Both the position numbers and the translations under genes were made by a program. Under the pieces are notes generated by a model that saw only the letters and a program-made list of their open reading frames with translations, was not told the origin of the DNA and did not search any database. Below are positions 1 to 21,400 of a stretch of DNA of 56,108 nt, one piece after another. Positions within the stretch are counted from its first letter, which is position 1; each line of letters opens with the position of its first letter. This stretch comes from a virus. The DNA lies in the IMG/VR virus record IMGVR_UViG_3300047560_001264, positions 1 through 56,108 of that record. The stretch is one strand, 5' to 3'.

Positions 1-824
1 CAAACGGTGAAGTTCACATTGGTAACGAGTTTGGTAAAACTGGTGTATTACGTGTTTATGGCACACTATACGCTGATGCTATTCAAACTGATAACAGAAT
101 TACAAGAACACATCCATTAGAATTCAAGGCAACAGTTGATACATCAACATATGGTTTGGGTTTAATTTGGACCGGCACTGGCCCAGAGAAGCAATTAACT
201 TTATTATCTTCTGAAGATGGTGATAAAATCCGTTCAACAGAACACGTTGAGTTGGATTCTGGTAAATCATTCTTTATTGGTGGCAAACAAGTCTTATCAG
301 AAACAAGTATTGGATCATCTGTTGTATCAAGTAGCTTAACCAGCGTTGGTACATTGGAGTCATTAACTGTTTCTGGTACAGCAAGATTTGACGGCGAAGT
401 AATTTTAGATAGCGTTAATGCCAGCTCAGTACGTTTTGGTGATATTACACTAAATGATGCTGGCTTTGGAACAACAAGTTCATTAACACTCACTGCAAAT
501 AATGCTAGAGTAATTTATGCAGACGATACTCAAATTACAATTGGTGACCCAGCTAGAAACGACAAGGGTGTAAAAGTATACGGACCATTAAGCGTTGGTA
601 TCAATAATCCTGATCCAAGCGTTAACTTCTCTGTTAATGGTGATGTTAAGATTGGTGGTAAGAAGTTTACAAATGGTATTTCTGCACCAGCTGCCGGATC
701 TTACGAAGTAGGTGACATTTGCTGGAACATTCGTCCACAGGCAAATAGCTACGTTGGCTGGGTGTGCGTGGTGTCTGGTGATCCTGGTGAATGGCTACCG
801 TTCGGCAGTATTAATACTCAGTAA
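1..824 (+). CDS. Tail-fibre-type structural protein, C-terminal part (5' end outside window)
   Basis: The reading frame is already open at the first complete codon (position 3) and ends with TAA at 822-824, so only the C-terminal ~273 residues are present. The visible part is rich in Gly, Ser, Thr and Asn with short beta-strand-like repeats (for example GEVHIGNEFG, GDVKIGGKKF), which is typical of trimeric phage fibre shafts and tips. The end (GDICWNIRPQ, then W-rich GWVCVVSGDPGEWLPFGS) resembles C-terminal caps of fibre proteins in T4-like phages. It probably belongs to the same fibre family as the genes from 3959 onward. No receptor specificity can be read from the sequence. Confidence 0.7.
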   Translation, partial: NGEVHIGNEFGKTGVLRVYGTLYADAIQTDNRITRTHPLEFKATVDTSTYGLGLIWTGTGPEKQLTLLSSEDGDKIRSTEHVELDSGKSFFIGGKQVLSETSIGSSVVSSSLTSVGTLESLTVSGTARFDGEVILDSVNASSVRFGDITLNDAGFGTTSSLTLTANNARVIYADDTQITIGDPARNDKGVKVYGPLSVGINNPDPSVNFSVNGDVKIGGKKFTNGISAPAAGSYEVGDICWNIRPQANSYVGWVCVVSGDPGEWLPFGSINTQ

Positions 825-854
825 AACTAGTATTATTACTTACTCCCAATAGCT

Positions 855-862
855 TATAAATA
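855..862 (+). promoter_or_regulatory. T4-type late promoter octamer (TATAAATA)
   Basis: Exact match to the T4 late promoter octamer recognised by the gp55 sigma factor, in the 46-base gap after the fibre gene. The expected transcription start lies only a few bases before the ATG at 871, so the transcript would have almost no leader. Confidence 0.6.
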
Positions 863-870
863 ATTTGACT

Positions 871-1209
871 ATGGGACCGATTACAAAAAATCTTTACAAA
901 CAAATTACTGGATGGAGAATCTATTCAGTAATCGCACCTGCTATTTTTTGCGGGGCAGCGGCGTTCCTGTACCTACACTATGGTACACCGTTCCAGTCGA
1001 TTTTTTACTCTGGATTAATTATACTAGCGATTACTTGTATTAGTTGGTGGCATTGGAGCCTATCAACTATGGTTACGATGTTATTAATTATGAAAGATAC
1101 TGACGACCACTTTGATAAACTCAACAAGACATTGGAAGAGTTGCGTAGTCAAACTGCTGGTAAACCGAATTTAACTTTAGTCAAAAAAGTTGACGATACT
1201 AAAAAATAA
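871..1209 (+). CDS. Small membrane protein, two predicted TM helices
   Basis: 112 residues from ATG 871; a TTG two codons upstream (865) is an alternative start. Two hydrophobic segments at about residues 20-36 and 43-70 are followed by a charged, helix-prone tail (DDHFDKLNKTLEELRSQ) that probably lies in the cytoplasm. No family is recognised. There is no clear Shine-Dalgarno sequence, and a perfect T4-type late octamer sits just upstream. The 3' end carries the -35 element of the next promoter (1190-1195). A role in the cell envelope, such as superinfection exclusion or lysis timing, is possible but not supported by any motif. Confidence 0.65.
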   Translation: MGPITKNLYKQITGWRIYSVIAPAIFCGAAAFLYLHYGTPFQSIFYSGLIILAITCISWWHWSLSTMVTMLLIMKDTDDHFDKLNKTLEELRSQTAGKPNLTLVKKVDDTKK

Positions 1210-1217
1210 AGTATAAT
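1190..1217 (+). promoter_or_regulatory. Sigma-70-type early promoter for the queD operon
   Basis: TTGACG (1190-1195), 16-base spacer, TATAAT (1212-1217). It overlaps the end of the preceding membrane-protein gene and points at queD. Expected start of transcription is about 1224, giving a leader of about 96 bases, unusually long for this compact genome. Confidence 0.8.
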
Positions 1218-1223
1218 TACTGG

Positions 1224-1324
1224 ATAAGGCACATTTATTCAGGCATCATATAGGCGAGAGGACTTTAGACGCTCATCCCTCAGTAAATATTCTGCGTGTC
1301 ATCTTATAGGATAAACAAGATGAC
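1224..1324 (+). promoter_or_regulatory. Structured leader of queD with start-codon hairpin
   Basis: GTCATCTT (1298-1305) and AAGATGAC (1317-1324) form a perfect 8-bp stem. The 3' arm contains the queD ATG (1320-1322) and the AGGA ribosome site (1308-1311) lies in the 11-base loop. Directly upstream, GAGG (1258-1261) can pair with CCTC (1278-1281), and ACGC (1269-1272) with GCGT (1294-1297), giving an H-type pseudoknot topology ending one base before the start hairpin. An 11-base motif CATC(A/T)TATAGG occurs twice (1244-1254 and 1300-1310). A regulatory role is inferred; the pseudoknot stems are only 4 bp each. Confidence 0.45.
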
Positions 1325-1871
1325 TTGGATCATTGATAAAACTTTTGAATTCTGTTATGGCCACAGAGTTCATACTCAAACACTTAACGGCGAATATGCC
1401 GCTGACTTAAAATGTGCCTGCCGTCACTTACACGGGCACGAAGGTAAAATGCAAGTGCATTTAACTGGTAACGGATTAGATAATACTGGTATGGTTACAG
1501 ACTTTAGACATTTGGAATGGCTAAAGAAATGGATCAATGAGTTTATTGATCACCAATTTATTATTGATAGAAACGACCCACTTTATGATAAAATTATTGG
1601 AGACCGCGGGCTTGTGCCTGTTTATGTTCCTGGCACTGAGTTCATTGCAGGACATCATTTGGATCTCTCAGGGCTTGAACCAAACAGTCCTGAATATGAA
1701 TACTTTGAAGGCTTTATGGTTGTTGGATTTGTTCCTACTTCAGAGCACCTTAGTTCATGGATGGCAGAGCTCGTTGAAGCAAAAATGACAAAACTTGGAG
1801 TTAAAGTCCACAGCATTGAGTGGTGGGAAACTCCTAAGAGTCGCAGCGTATTTTATAGAGACGGTGTTTAA
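1320..1871 (+). CDS. queD: QueD-like 6-carboxytetrahydropterin synthase / 6-pyruvoyl-tetrahydropterin synthase family
   Basis: 183 residues. ATG 1320 is chosen over GTG 1296 because AGGA lies 8 bases upstream. T-fold signature residues are present: His15, the CxxxHGH motif (Cys34, His38, His40) for zinc binding and catalysis, the G-M-V-T-D-F strand at about 57-62, an Asp-His pair at 77-78, and a C-terminal Trp/Glu-Thr segment. The family converts dihydroneopterin triphosphate to 6-carboxytetrahydropterin, the second step towards preQ0. It is longer than typical ~120-residue bacterial QueD because of an insertion at about residues 85-140. With FolE (54842-55540) and DpdA (50587-52467) it fits a 7-deazaguanine DNA modification pathway. 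It heads an operon behind the promoter at 1190. Confidence 0.85.
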   Translation: MTWIIDKTFEFCYGHRVHTQTLNGEYAADLKCACRHLHGHEGKMQVHLTGNGLDNTGMVTDFRHLEWLKKWINEFIDHQFIIDRNDPLYDKIIGDRGLVPVYVPGTEFIAGHHLDLSGLEPNSPEYEYFEGFMVVGFVPTSEHLSSWMAELVEAKMTKLGVKVHSIEWWETPKSRSVFYRDGV

Positions 1872-2025
1872 AAAGTTTTGGCATTTATGGGCCAAGGCCC
1901 TTGGTGAAAAAGCAGGCAGTTCGGATATTGAAGCAGACCGAATTGCTTGCATACGTACGGCAATCGTGTTAATATATGTCATCACTAACTTTTTTATAGT
2001 GGCAGGTGTTATCCGCCACTGGTAA
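1864..2025 (+). CDS. Small membrane-anchored phage protein
   Basis: 53 residues from GTG 1864, overlapping the last 8 bases of queD in another frame, which suggests translational coupling. An amphipathic, charged N-terminal half (FWHLWAKALGEKAG, DIEADRIACIR) leads into one C-terminal TM helix (about residues 33-50) ending in RHW. The overall pattern is like short membrane proteins common in T4-like phages, but no function is known to me. The frame is open upstream of the GTG inside queD, but that part has no plausible start with a ribosome site. Its stop TAA lies 7 bases before the next start codon. Confidence 0.6.
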   Translation: MFKKFWHLWAKALGEKAGSSDIEADRIACIRTAIVLIYVITNFFIVAGVIRHW

Positions 2026-2032
2026 GGCACAA

Positions 2033-3052
2033 ATGGGCAAGATTGGCTTTGCGTGTAAATGGATTGATTTCCCGCACCAAACAGACGGCATCAAACCAAC
2101 TGATGACTGTAAGAAATACAACACTAATACAACTACTATTACTTGGTTAAATAAACAGAGTAGAGATGTTGCAGAACAAAAACTTTGGGATATTACTGAC
2201 CAAAACCTAGCAGCAGTTTATAACTTAGTAGAGCGTGTAGGGGAACTAGATGAACAACTCCGTATGGTCCGCATTGGAAGTGATATCCTCCCTGCTTACA
2301 CTCATGAGCTTTTTCGCGATTATTATAAGCGAGTGGATGTACTGGCAAAGCTCGAGCAGGGATTTTCGAAAATCGGAGTTTTGGCTCGCAATAAACAAAT
2401 ACGCCTTTCAATGCACCCTGGGCAGTTTTGCGTTCTGGCTTCTGATAATCCTGGTATCGTTGAGCGTTCAATAGAGGAATTTGAATATCATGCGGATATG
2501 GCACGGTTTATGGGATATGGCAAAACATTTCAAGACTTTAAAATCAATGTTCATATCTCAGGAAAGCAAGGCCCAATGGGAGTCATTGCTGCGTTGGATC
2601 GGATGAGCCCCGAGGCTCGAAATTGTATTACTATTGAAAACGAGGAAAACTCACATGGATTGGATGACTGTCTCAGTATTAGCGATACTGTACCTATCGT
2701 GCTCGATATACATCATCACTGGGTTCGCGAAGGTGAGTACATTTTACCAGAAGATGCCCGAGTGCAGAAAGTCATTGATAGTTGGCGGGGCATTCGTCCT
2801 ACTATGCACTATTCCATTAGTCGTGAAGATGTACTTGTGGGTCATGCCACTGATGATCGGCCAGACATGGAGTCTCTGCTATTAGAAGGGCACAAAAAAC
2901 AAAAGTTGCGAGCTCACAGCGACTTTTATTGGAATAAGGAAGTTAATAATTGGGCAATAAGTTTCACAGACCAGTTCGACATAATGTGCGAAAGCAAGGG
3001 CAAGAATTTAGCAAGTATGGAACTGTACAATCAAATGAAGGGAACAGTATGA
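2033..3052 (+). CDS. uvdE: UV damage endonuclease (UvdE/UvsE family)
   Basis: 339 residues from ATG 2033, with GGTAAGG just upstream. UvdE is a TIM-barrel metal-dependent nuclease that nicks DNA 5' to UV photoproducts and starts an alternative excision repair. Family motifs occur in order: KIGFACKW at the N-terminus, LSMHPGQF, INVHISGKQG, TIENEE, VLDIHHHW and the C-terminal HSDFYW, supplying the His, Glu and Asp metal ligands. The length matches family members (about 300-350). It is coupled to the small membrane protein upstream and overlaps the next gene by ATGA. The shared early-type promoter with queD suggests expression soon after infection, when incoming damaged DNA would be repaired. 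A 14-base perfect palindrome lies inside at 2361-2374. Confidence 0.9.
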   Translation: MGKIGFACKWIDFPHQTDGIKPTDDCKKYNTNTTTITWLNKQSRDVAEQKLWDITDQNLAAVYNLVERVGELDEQLRMVRIGSDILPAYTHELFRDYYKRVDVLAKLEQGFSKIGVLARNKQIRLSMHPGQFCVLASDNPGIVERSIEEFEYHADMARFMGYGKTFQDFKINVHISGKQGPMGVIAALDRMSPEARNCITIENEENSHGLDDCLSISDTVPIVLDIHHHWVREGEYILPEDARVQKVIDSWRGIRPTMHYSISREDVLVGHATDDRPDMESLLLEGHKKQKLRAHSDFYWNKEVNNWAISFTDQFDIMCESKGKNLASMELYNQMKGTV

Positions 3053-3243
3053 TGACTAGAGAAAAGTTAATACATCACGTTGAGCATCTCAAAGAGAAGC
3101 ACGAGAAATTAGACAAGCAAATTGATCTAATGGAGCAAACTGGTAACTTCGTAGATAACGAATTAAACAATCTCAAGAAAAAACGTCTGACAATTAAAGA
3201 TGAAATTGAACAGACGAATAAGAAAATAGATCGTATTCAATAA
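3049..3243 (+). CDS. YdcH/DUF465-like small coiled-coil protein
   Basis: 64 residues; ATG 3049 overlaps the uvdE stop as ATGA, and a second in-frame ATG follows at 3052. Almost the whole protein is a charged alpha-helical hairpin (HVEHLKEKHEKLDKQIDLME, then NELNNLKKKRLTIKDEIEQT), closely matching the YdcH/DUF465 pattern of helix, short turn and Lys-rich helix. The biochemical function of this family is unknown. It is the last gene of the queD operon and is followed directly by a bidirectional terminator. Confidence 0.75.
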   Translation: MMTREKLIHHVEHLKEKHEKLDKQIDLMEQTGNFVDNELNNLKKKRLTIKDEIEQTNKKIDRIQ

Positions 3244-3265
3244 AAAAGGGGCTTTTGCCCCTTTT
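3244..3265. terminator. Bidirectional rho-independent terminator
   Basis: AAAAGGGGC, TTTT loop, GCCCCTTTT: a perfect stem with A and T tracts on both sides, between convergent genes ending at 3243 (+) and 3267 (-). Confidence 0.9.
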
Positions 3266-3266
3266 A

Positions 3267-3554
3267 TTATTTTGCAGCTGGTCTAGTTGCTTTTTGAGCC
3301 GTTGCTGCCTTAGGCTTTTGACCGCCTTGTTTCTTAGCGGCTGGCTTCTTAGCGCCTGCAGGCTTCTTGTTGAAGTTTTGCTTCTTTCCAACTGGCTTCT
3401 TAGCTGCTGGTTTTGCTTCAGTAGCTTGCTTAACTTCTGCAACTGGTTGGGCATTAACTGCTTCAACTTTTGCTACAGGTGTTTCAACCTTATATGGTGC
3501 TACTTCTACTTCTGTTGGCTTGATGCCAAAGAAACTCTTTAAAAATTTAATCAT
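3267..3554 (-). CDS. Lys/Ala/Pro-rich basic protein (histone H1-like composition)
   Basis: 95 residues; AAGGAG lies 7 bases before the ATG on the minus strand. A short hydrophobic N-terminus (MIKFLKSFFGI) precedes a Val/Glu/Ala stretch and then a strongly basic low-complexity tail of KPAAKK and KKPAGAKK blocks, reminiscent of histone H1 tails and bacterial H1-like proteins. Such tails usually bind DNA or RNA electrostatically. It may compact or coat nucleic acid, but composition alone supports this. It is transcribed opposite to its neighbours together with the zinc-ribbon gene upstream, and shares the bidirectional terminator. Overlapping plus-strand frames here are shadows. Confidence 0.65.
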   Translation of the reverse strand: MIKFLKSFFGIKPTEVEVAPYKVETPVAKVEAVNAQPVAEVKQATEAKPAAKKPVGKKQNFNKKPAGAKKPAAKKQGGQKPKAATAQKATRPAAK

Positions 3555-3589
3555 AGTGATTACTCCTTGTGGTTTTATTTAGTAATGGA

Positions 3590-3877
3590 TCACAACTGGT
3601 CCAAAGTTTTGAGACTGCTTACTGGCATATCCCAAATTCTTCTTGCTTCAACGCCCTTTTCTTGGGCAAATCGTTTAGCATCGCAATTACCACATACGTG
3701 GTAAAAGTTATTATTTAAACGTTTAGGATCCATTGATCCTTTATCTCGTCTAAAATAACCCCCACACGCATCACACTGGAACACCACCACAGTTTTCTTA
3801 CGAGTATACATGTGCTGTGTACCGTACTTACTCTTGCGGTAATAGTTTTGATGTGCGTATTCTGTGCCAATATACAT
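3590..3877 (-). CDS. Small zinc-ribbon protein
   Basis: 95 residues. Two CxxC pairs (QCDACGG at about residues 54-60 and VCGNCDA at about 81-87) spaced by about 25 residues form a classic zinc ribbon; the N-terminus is Tyr/Lys-rich and the segment between the pairs is basic. It could bind nucleic acid or be a transcription accessory factor, but no specific family is recognised. No clear Shine-Dalgarno sequence precedes the ATG. It is 35 bases upstream of the basic-protein gene on the same strand and probably co-transcribed with it. The divergent gap to 3959 carries a late promoter for the plus strand. Confidence 0.65.
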   Translation of the reverse strand: MYIGTEYAHQNYYRKSKYGTQHMYTRKKTVVVFQCDACGGYFRRDKGSMDPKRLNNNFYHVCGNCDAKRFAQEKGVEARRIWDMPVSSLKTLDQL

Positions 3878-3911
3878 GATTGTATTTACATTAAGTTTCT
3901 AGAAATGGTTC

Positions 3912-3919
3912 GATAAATA
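3912..3919 (+). promoter_or_regulatory. Late promoter octamer (GATAAATA)
   Basis: One mismatch from T4 TATAAATA, 40 bases upstream of the giant fibre gene. It lies in the only gap (3878-3958) between the divergent zinc-ribbon gene and the 24 kb fibre region, so it probably drives the first fibre genes. Confidence 0.6.
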
Positions 3920-3925
3920 ACATGA

Positions 3926-15582
<11,657 letters not shown>

Positions 15583-15583
<1 letters not shown>

Positions 15584-18423
15584 TGGCTAAACAGGTAATT
15601 AATATTGGTCGTTCTGTTAATGATAAAACTGGTGATCCAATTCGTACAGCGTTTGGGAAGGTTAACGATAACTTTACTGAACTATACAATTTAGTAGGAT
15701 CAAGTGGAACATCATATACACTTCCCGTAGCAACTACCCTGGTGCTCGGGGGTGTAAAAATTGACGGTACTAGTATTACTATAAATCCTGAGGGGATTAT
15801 TAGCACTAGTGGTGGTACTGGCATGAAGGGCGATAAAGGTGACACTGGTGCCACGGGACCACAAGGACCGCAAGGTATTCAAGGTCTTCAAGGACTTGCG
15901 GGTGCAACTGGGGCACAAGGCGTACAAGGTGCCCAAGGTCCCGAAGGCCCACAAGGTGTTGCTGGACTTCAAGGCCCAACTGGGCCACAGGGTGATACTG
16001 GACCACAGGGCGTTGCTGGAGCGAAGGGCGATCAAGGTATCACGGGCGCACAGGGCGATGCAGGACCAAAAGGTGATACTGGTGCCCAAGGTATCAGTGT
16101 TACGTTGCAAGGAACAAAGGCAACTATTGCAGATCTTCCAGCAGCACCAGTTGATTGGAATACGTTTGCTGGACATGGCTGGATTGTAACAGCTGGTGAC
16201 GGCATTACACACGCAAATGGCAGTTTATGGTTTTGGAATTTAACTACAGGACAATGGAATGACATTGGTCCAATCGTTGGCCCACAGGGCAACGTGGGTG
16301 CAACAGGACCGCGTGGTTTACAAGGGCCACAAGGTAATGATGGTCTCCAAGGTATCCAAGGGCCAGCAGGCGCAGCAGGCGCTCAAGGACCAGAGGGTGC
16401 TCAAGGACCACGTGGTTTAACTGGCCCACAAGGTGATACTGGACCAACTGGTCCAACTGGTGCTACAGGTCCTGCGGGCGGCAATGCAGACACTGGTAAT
16501 ATTGGATTTGTCACGGACTTTATCTATGATCTTAATGGTGTAACTATTGAGAACGCTGACTTATCACATGGTGCTACAAGTGCTGTAGTTGTTCCAGGCA
16601 ACGGTACCGCAGATGCACTACAGATTAATAACCTTTATGGCCCAGTTAGTATTACAAGTGGTGCCACTAATGTCACCAAATCATGGACGTTTGATAATCT
16701 TGGCAATCTTGTTCCAGGAACAGATAATATACAAGACATTGGTACTCCAACAAATCGTGTTCGCCACATTTATGTTGGTCCAGGTTCTATCTCAGTTGGT
16801 AGCAGTATTATTACAGAATCCACCACTGGTAAACTCGTACTTCCAGGTTTAACTCGTGGTACAGGATACACTGTTGAAGAAGTTGATGATCACGGTAACC
16901 AAACGCAGCAATTTAATAATGCCAACCCAGTCGCTCTTGATGCGGCATTGTATGCAGCCGTTGTTGCACAATCAGATACAAGTTACTTTGCTGACTACAC
17001 AGTAAACCTAGATGATGAAGGTTATATTGACAACATCCAAGTTAATGGTGCGGGAACATATAGCGAAGCAGAATCAGTTGTTGCCAGAAACAATGATATG
17101 TATGTTTATGCTGGTGCAGGTAGTGCTAGTGATCGTCCATTAGTTCCACAAGATTGGATTCAAGTTCCATTCCGTCCTCGCATGAAGGCAGGAGATACTG
17201 AATACGAATTTAGTACAGGTGGAGGCGGTAATCCTCTTACAGTATACAATGTTAACAACGCTAACACGTGGCTTAACGTCACAGAGTTACAGTTTGGCGA
17301 CAACTTAGTAGTAACTGACGTGGGGCAAGAAGGCCAAGGTATTTTAAGAATCGATGCTACAGGCGGCGGTAGTAGCGGTGTTGTACAGCGCAGTGTTAAC
17401 TTCCCTGCCGGAACAGAGGGTGACACAAGAGGAACACTAGCATTAGACCCGGATAACACGTTATATCTATCCACACACAACTACGGTGCAGGTCAGCCAC
17501 TAACTTCTAATGTGTTTACTCCCGAAGACTACAGCACTGGGCAGTCATACAATCAAAGTGTTATCTTTGGTCTAGCAACATCCGCTTTCCCGGACATTGC
17601 TGCTCTTGTTAATACTAACATGCCTGGCGAATGGCAAGTAACAGTTGATGCTGAGGGTTTAAGTGGAACATTTACAGTTACAGAAATTAACTCAGTAACA
17701 TTTAGTTCAGGTGACTACGAAGGACAACAAGGTTATTGGTTCAACATTGGACCGCAGGGCGATTCTTTTGCGTTCCCGGCAGACACTGAATATACGTTGA
17801 TTTACACAGCAAACAGTCCTACTAATATTTGGGAAATGATTCCTGCTATCAACGGCGATGGCAACTTAGTAATAGATGGCAATGTTGTCATTGGTGGCGC
17901 TGGCACTAACAATGAAACACATCTTGTTATCGACGGTGCCAACTATTGGACCAGCATCCAGTGGAAAAACTTCCCAACACAACCAACAACGGCAGCACCA
18001 TTTGAATGTCAGTCACAGTTGTTAAGAGTCTTTAGAGGCGATAACACTATTAATGGACACGAAGAACTAGTTGCGGTTACTGCTAATACAGATAACGGTG
18101 ATGAAAACTGTTTGATGATTACTACAAGTAAAGGTAAGATTCCGGATGCCCCATACAATGACGGAGTTGGAATACAATACAACTGGATCTTTGGAGGGGA
18201 TGGTAAGGTACAGTTCCCAGATGGTACTAAACAAACAACAGCATACGTTCAACAGGCTATCAACTTAGACGGCGGTGGAGCAGGTGTTAAATATGACGCA
18301 CAATATGCTTATGTTGATGGCGGCTTTAGTTCAACACGCTTTGGCACATTAAGCACAGTATATGACGGTGGCAACACACTTACTGAATCAAATCAAACTA
18401 CATTAGACGGCGGTGGAGCATAA
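15583..18423 (+). CDS. Collagen-like tail-fibre protein
   Basis: 946 residues; the ATG overlaps the previous stop (TAATG). The N-terminal ~40 residues (INIGRSVNDKTGDPIRTAFG, NDNFTELYNLVG) match the N-terminus of the giant fibre, so both probably attach to the same tail component. Two Gly-X-Y collagen-like blocks (about 15820-16101 and 16276-16485) flank a small Trp-rich module (GSLWFWNLTTGQWNDIG). The rest is beta-rich with Gly/Asn turns and ends in repeats of LDGGGA. Gly-X-Y blocks form triple helices and act as extended stalks in phage fibres. It lies in the fibre cluster and is probably a receptor-binding fibre. Confidence 0.8.
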
Positions 18424-18426
18424 TCA

Positions 18427-21400
18427 ATGGCAAACAAAATACAACTACGAAGAGACACAACAGCAAACTGGGCTCGTGTTAATCCTATCCTAGACGATGG
18501 CGAACCAGGTCTAGACATCGACCTTAACAAAGTTAAGTACGGTGATGGATCCACACACTGGAACCAACTACCGTTTTCTGGGGCTGCACCTCAAGCAGAA
18601 CCAAATCGTTTGTCAAACAACGGCAGTCATTTAACACTAAACTCTAATGGTAGTGTGCTACTTGAAAGCGGTGTTCTACTCGATAACAACTCTAACATCA
18701 CATTCCCTCAAGGACACGTTATTGGTCCAGGTATGGGAGATTTAACTCTAGCGGGTCAAGGCGGCGTTGCTATTTTAAAAACTTCGGGACAAAGCGTAAC
18801 AGATACAGTATTTGTAGGTGACGGTATTGCGATGACTACTGCTCGCGGTACTGTACAGTTTGGTGCTAACTTAGAAGCTCCAGGCTTACCTACTCATTTC
18901 CATATTAACAAAGCTGGCTCGTTTGATTTGTTCTTAGGTGATGATTCAAACTATGTTAAACTACCGGCACTAAGCGGTGTAGAAGTTCAGGCCAGTGAAG
19001 ATGGTGTAGGTGTCGCTAACTGGACATTTGATGCCCTTGGAAAAATAACGGTCCCACGTGATGGAGTTATTACTAGTGCTAGCGACTTTTCTGACATTGC
19101 TGTAAATATTGCCAACGTTAGTCGCAGCAATCCCGCAGTTGTTACCATAGTCAGTGGAACTTCAGATCTTAATAATGAGATTGCTGTATATGGTTCTAAG
19201 GTACAGATTACCAGTGTAACTGGCAATATGACTGGTGCCCTAAACAACAACTATTACCATATAAAATATTTGAGCGGTGATAGCTATGAGCTGTATGAGG
19301 ACGAGGACTTTGCAGTTCCTGTCGATTCAACCAACTGGGATATCTTTGGTGGATACACTAACAGAACTGTTACCAGCAACGGCGTAACTTATGCCACCGC
19401 CGATCCATTTAGCCCAGGAAGTATAGAATTTACTGGTGGTGCTAAAGGTAATGCTCCTTCAATGACTGTTAAGGATGCAGGACTTAATATCTCCGGCGAC
19501 TTTACACTAGAGTGCTTTTTCTATCCAAGACAAAATAACAACTATAATGGTATTATGGGCGTTGGCAGTGGCGAGTTTGTTCTACACTTTGGTACTGACG
19601 GAGCCTTATGGGGCAAGTTTGGTAACGGCATAGAACAACTTAGCCAACAGGTGTCTCTTAACACTTGGCACCACATTGCTCTAGTAAGAAACATTTCTAG
19701 TGGTCCAAGTCCTGTAGTTACATTATATCTTGACGGTGCAGCCATTACATCACACGAGGTAACAGATTCTGCACTAGGTGATATATTAACTATTGGTGAA
19801 GGCTTGTTGGGTAACCCACAAAACTTCAACGGCTACATGACCAACATTCGTTTAAGTAGTGTTGCTCGTTACGATATTGGCTTGTCATCGCTGACAGTAC
19901 CAACAGCAACATTTACTCCAGACAGCGATACTGTGTTATTGCTAGCCTGCGACAATGATGTTAATCCGTATCTTGACACAAGCCCAAGTCCAAAAATAGT
20001 ACAGGGTTATATGGCCGCTTATGGTACAAGTACAACTACTCCATATAACACTACAGGCATTGACAATCCGGAGACTAAGTTAGACATTCTGAATGCGGCA
20101 TATATTCCTAATATCTATTACATGGGTCAAAGCGATCGCGTGGTAAACCTAGATCAAAACTGGACTGATTACATTAATGTGGTTGAAAACCCAACCAGTG
20201 GAGACACACGTTTTGATCGATTCTTCACTCTTTATGGTACTAGCTCATTCACTAATGGTGAACACTATGCGTTCTACCGTACTACTATATCGCCTCCAGG
20301 TTATAGCACAAGCACACCATTTGATTCAGCTATCGGTAGTATAAGTGTCGGAGGCGGTACTAACTTAACTATTCCTTACAGCGATGACTTCCAGATTGGC
20401 ACTAGAGATTTCTCAGTAGACTTCTGGGTATATCAGAAAGATATGGTTGCATATCCTCGATTATTTGACTTTGGGTCATGGACCGGCGGCGTAGGTGATA
20501 GTGGCGAGCATTTAGGCATTAGTTCAGAGCCTGGTGTTTTATTTGCATGGTTGGCTAGCGATAACTACAGTTTTGGTGTTACTGGCGGCATGATGCTAAA
20601 CACTTGGAACCATCTTGCCATCGCTCGTGTTGACGGCGTTGTATCATTATATGCCAACGGTGTTTGCTACAACACATGGACTCCTGATCCTGCTATCAAC
20701 ATTGATATGATGGGCAGAGACCTAGTTATCGGCACTGGCGGCGACGGTAATAACTACTGGACCGGTTATATCCGTGACTTTAGATTAAATGTTGGAGCAA
20801 GTGCGTTTAACGGTAACTTTGCGTTACCAACTGACGCGGCTCAGGCTACAGGTTCAGAAACTAAAGTATTATTAAACGGCACTGACTCTAACAACTTTGC
20901 TCAAGACTTTAGTAACAGCGTAGTAGTTCCGGGCTCAGGATTTGCCACCCTAATCACTAAGACAGGGGATATCACTGTAGGTACAGCAGTTCCAGCTAAC
21001 GGCGGTGACGCAGGACACTTACACTTGGCCGCAGGCGATCAAGTGTTGTCCATCGCAGGCACTGGCGATGTTACCATGCCAAGAGATGCTGAGATTAAAG
21101 GTTATTATAAAGCAGAATCCGGTACTAGATTTACAACTGTAGTTAATGCTATTAATGATCAAACAATCTACACTCCGGGTTATTTAGACTTGCCTATTAA
21201 CGGCCAGACATATCAAGTAACCGCAGGATGGACAGCAAGAGATACGCACGGTAACGTTGCTACGATTACTAGTATCATTTACGATTGTCCAGATTTGCCT
21301 CCAAGCAACAGAGCAACTTACAGTGGATCATTAACTAACTATCCTATAACATTAAGTAGTCCGGACTACTCAGCAGAAGTTATCAGCGACCTAAAGATTT

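Noticed and set aside
1255-1300. Definite preQ1 riboswitch
   Set aside because: Topology is suggestive, but key consensus bases of known preQ1 classes are not recognised and stems are short; kept only as a candidate.
1296-1319. GTG start for queD
   Set aside because: No ribosome site upstream, and the region forms the start hairpin; ATG 1320 has AGGA at proper distance.
3255-3582. Plus-strand Cys/Leu-rich frames opposite the Lys/Ala/Pro-rich gene
   Set aside because: Complement of Lys/Ala codons; the minus-strand gene has a proper AAGGAG and the terminator fits it.
15712-16212. Cys/Ser-rich minus-strand frame of 166 codons opposite the collagen-like region
   Set aside because: It is the complement of Gly-X-Y codons; no ribosome site, and composition follows from the repeat on the other strand.
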